Shown here: in pieces, positions 12,569-13,745 of the stretch | How positions within the stretch are numbered: the first letter of the stretch is position 1 | Layout: the number at the start of each line of letters is the position of its first letter | Source: NS-12 sp045403215 | GTDB taxonomy: Bacteria; Nitrospirota; Nitrospiria; Nitrospirales; NS-4 | Direction: 5' to 3' | Length of the DNA: 13,745 nt | NCBI GenBank assembly: GCA_045403215.1 | Contig: JAXIOW010000031.1 | Location: forward strand, 1-13,745 | The notes under the pieces: generated by a model | Told to the model about the DNA's origin: nothing | The model's database searches: none | What the model saw: only the letters and a program-made list of their open reading frames with translations | Translations under genes and position numbers: made by a program

Positions 12569-13466
12569 GCGGCTGGGGCCTAGCGAGGGGCATGTCCACG
12601 AAGTAAAGACCGTCCTCTTTTCCAAGCAGACTCCTTTCCAACACATCGAGATCGTCGAGCTGGGCGACTACGGCCGGGCGCTGATCCTCGACGGCAAGGT
12701 CCAGTCTACCCAGAGGGACGAGTTCATCTATCACGAGGTGCTCGTCCACCCGGCCATGCTGGTGCATCCCGACCCCAAGCGGGTGATGGTCATCGGCGGG
12801 GGGGAGGGGGCCACGCTCCGCGAGGTCCTCCGGCACCGCTCGGTCGAGCGGGCGCTGATGGTGGACATCGACCGCGAGGTCGTCGAGGTCTCCCGCGCGA
12901 TGCTCACGGAGTTCCATGCCGGCGCGTTCGACGACCCACGCACCGAGCTGGTCTTCGAGGATGCCCGCCGGTGGCTCGAGACGCACGACCAGGTCTTTGA
13001 CGTCATCATCATCGACCTGTCCGACCCCATCGAAGAGGGGCCATGCTACCGGCTCTACACGCGGGAGTTCTACCGGTTGGTGAGCCGGCGGCTCTCGCCG
13101 CAGGGGACGATCGCGCTCCAGTCCGGCACAGTGGCGCCCCACGATCTGCTGAACTTCAGCGCGGTCTACCGGACGCTACTGACCGCCTTTCCGGTCGTGT
13201 GCCCGTATATAGCGAATGTCCCCTGCTTCGGTCTGCCCTGGGGATTCCAGCTGGCATCGAAAGAGATCGATCCACGGGCGTACTCGGCCGCCGACTATGA
13301 CAAGATGATCGCCCGGCGAATCCAGGGCGAGTTGAAGTACCTGACTGGCGAGGTCTGCGCCGCCCAGATGGCGCTGCCCAAGCACCTGCAGGCCCGCCTA
13401 GCCAGCGAGACCCGCCTCATCGAGGACGACGCGCCGCTCTATATGTATCACGCCCCCGCTCTTTAA
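12534..13466 (+). CDS. speE: Polyamine aminopropyltransferase, thermospermine-synthase (ACL5)-like, 310 aa
   Basis: This enzyme transfers the aminopropyl group of decarboxylated AdoMet (from SpeD, encoded just upstream) to a polyamine. Seen: GGGEGATLREVLRH (88-101) for the nucleotide site, Asp111 in MVDID, FEDARRW (141-147), and a catalytic-type Asp161 in IIDLSDPIEEGPCYRLYT. The motifs LDGKVQSTQRDEFIYHE, LVHPAMLVHPDPK and DPIEEGPCYRLYT resemble, from memory, plant ACL5 thermospermine synthases more than classical spermidine synthases (which have GGGDGG and different substrate loops). The product may therefore be thermospermine or another polyamine; this is inference. ATG 12534 has AAGGAGG (12518-12524) inside speD at 9 nt, and the 35-nt overlap implies coupled expression. 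Confidence 0.92.
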   Translation: MDAPKNSKWFHERLGPSEGHVHEVKTVLFSKQTPFQHIEIVELGDYGRALILDGKVQSTQRDEFIYHEVLVHPAMLVHPDPKRVMVIGGGEGATLREVLRHRSVERALMVDIDREVVEVSRAMLTEFHAGAFDDPRTELVFEDARRWLETHDQVFDVIIIDLSDPIEEGPCYRLYTREFYRLVSRRLSPQGTIALQSGTVAPHDLLNFSAVYRTLLTAFPVVCPYIANVPCFGLPWGFQLASKEIDPRAYSAADYDKMIARRIQGELKYLTGEVCAAQMALPKHLQARLASETRLIEDDAPLYMYHAPAL

Positions 13467-13491
13467 AGGACTTGCTGCGGAAGCTGGTTGC

Positions 13492-13745
13492 TCACCCGAC
13501 GATGCGGCCGACGAGGTCGTAGGCGGCAGCGTCGGTGATCTCGACCTTGACGAAATCGCCGGGCACGGGAAGGGGCGCGTCGGGGCACCCGTTGCTCGTG
13601 GTTGCAACGGGTCGTACCGCCTGGGGCGGGCGGGTGACCACGGGACGGGGCGCGTCTCGGCGCGACGGGGGCGGGCGGGTGAGAGTGGCCGTGCAATCGT
13701 TCACATACACGACGCCGTCGATCTCGGGGGCCTGGCCCTCGTGGC
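13492..13745 (-). CDS. rimO: RimO (ribosomal protein S12 methylthiotransferase), C-terminal TRAM part with repeat-derived insert; cut by right edge
   Basis: RimO is a radical SAM enzyme that methylthiolates an Asp of ribosomal protein S12. Only the last 84 codons are in the window: APEIDGVVYVND opens the TRAM domain and PGDFVKVEITDAAAYDLVGR closes it, both diagnostic of RimO rather than MiaB. Between them, where RimO usually has only a few residues, lie about 43: CTATLTRPPPSRRDAPRPV, then TRPPQAVRPV, TTSNGCPDAPLPV. This part is encoded by the palindromic repeat (13564-13637) and a hairpin-less second unit (13639-13682). The reading frame stays open to the TGA at 13494-13492. The insert is Pro/Arg-rich and probably a surface loop. 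It converges on speE with a 25-nt gap. Confidence 0.85.
   Translation of the reverse strand, partial: HEGQAPEIDGVVYVNDCTATLTRPPPSRRDAPRPVVTRPPQAVRPVATTSNGCPDAPLPVPGDFVKVEITDAAAYDLVGRIVG
13564..13682 (+). repeat. Dispersed palindromic repeat, copy 2, two tandem units inside rimO
   Basis: Unit 1 (13564-13637) contains 13565-13635, which matches 444-514 at 68 of 71 positions, with the same 9-bp hairpin (13587-13595 with 13604-13612). Unit 2 (13639-13682) keeps only the two ends: 17 of 18 identical to 13564-13581 and 15 of 15 identical to 13623-13637, without the hairpin centre. In the rimO frame each unit encodes a peptide that begins TRPP and ends DAPxPV. Confidence 0.85.

Noticed and set aside
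1..13745. CRISPR array, phage or transposase genes
   Set aside because: I saw no regular repeat-spacer series and no integrase or transposase; the only repeats are the two dispersed palindromic families listed.

Overview
The window is a GC-rich bacterial chromosome segment, about 60% GC by eye. I lean towards Nitrospirota (Nitrospira-like), from the style of the SpeD/SpeE pair, the stand-alone AmrS, the GldA/GldF/GldG/DUF4340 cassette and the Cys-rich signalling tail. This placement is inferred from protein style, not from a marker gene.

Layout. 1-327 (-) is the N-terminal part of Lgt, running off the left edge. 364-525 holds copy 1 of a palindromic repeat, followed by a 56-residue orphan gene (526-696 +). 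715-816 (-) is a frameshifted remnant of a Cys-rich signalling tail, lying directly behind an intact six-helix membrane protein with the same tail (807-1646 -). 1650-2834 is a more AT-rich stretch with three small orphan genes: a 29-residue membrane peptide, a 95-residue membrane protein and a 68-residue coiled coil. Then come tRNA-Arg(CCU) and amrS (both -), a DUF2459-like lipoprotein (-), doxX (+), and a four-gene minus-strand operon, 10079 down to 5477: GldA-like ATPase, GldF-like permease, GldG-like auxiliary protein and a DUF4340 protein. 10080-10440 holds a long REP/MITE-like palindrome and a possible structured leader before a secreted glycine-rich protein (10440-11873 +), which has a second partial copy of the same repeat family behind it. 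12122-13466 (+) is speD-speE. 13492-13745 (-) is the C-terminus of RimO, running off the right edge.

How the genes work together. SpeD decarboxylates AdoMet and the overlapping aminopropyltransferase uses the product; its motifs look more like plant-type thermospermine synthase (ACL5) than classical spermidine synthase. The ABC cassette is tightly coupled (ATGA and TGATG overlaps) and should form one membrane complex. Lgt would lipidate proteins such as the DUF2459-like one.

Most notable signal: a hairpin-containing repeat occurs at both ends of the window (444-514 and 13565-13635, 68 of 71 identical). The right copy, with a hairpin-less second unit, sits in frame inside the RimO TRAM domain and adds about 40 Pro/Arg-rich residues. 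It behaves like a protein-coding palindromic element.
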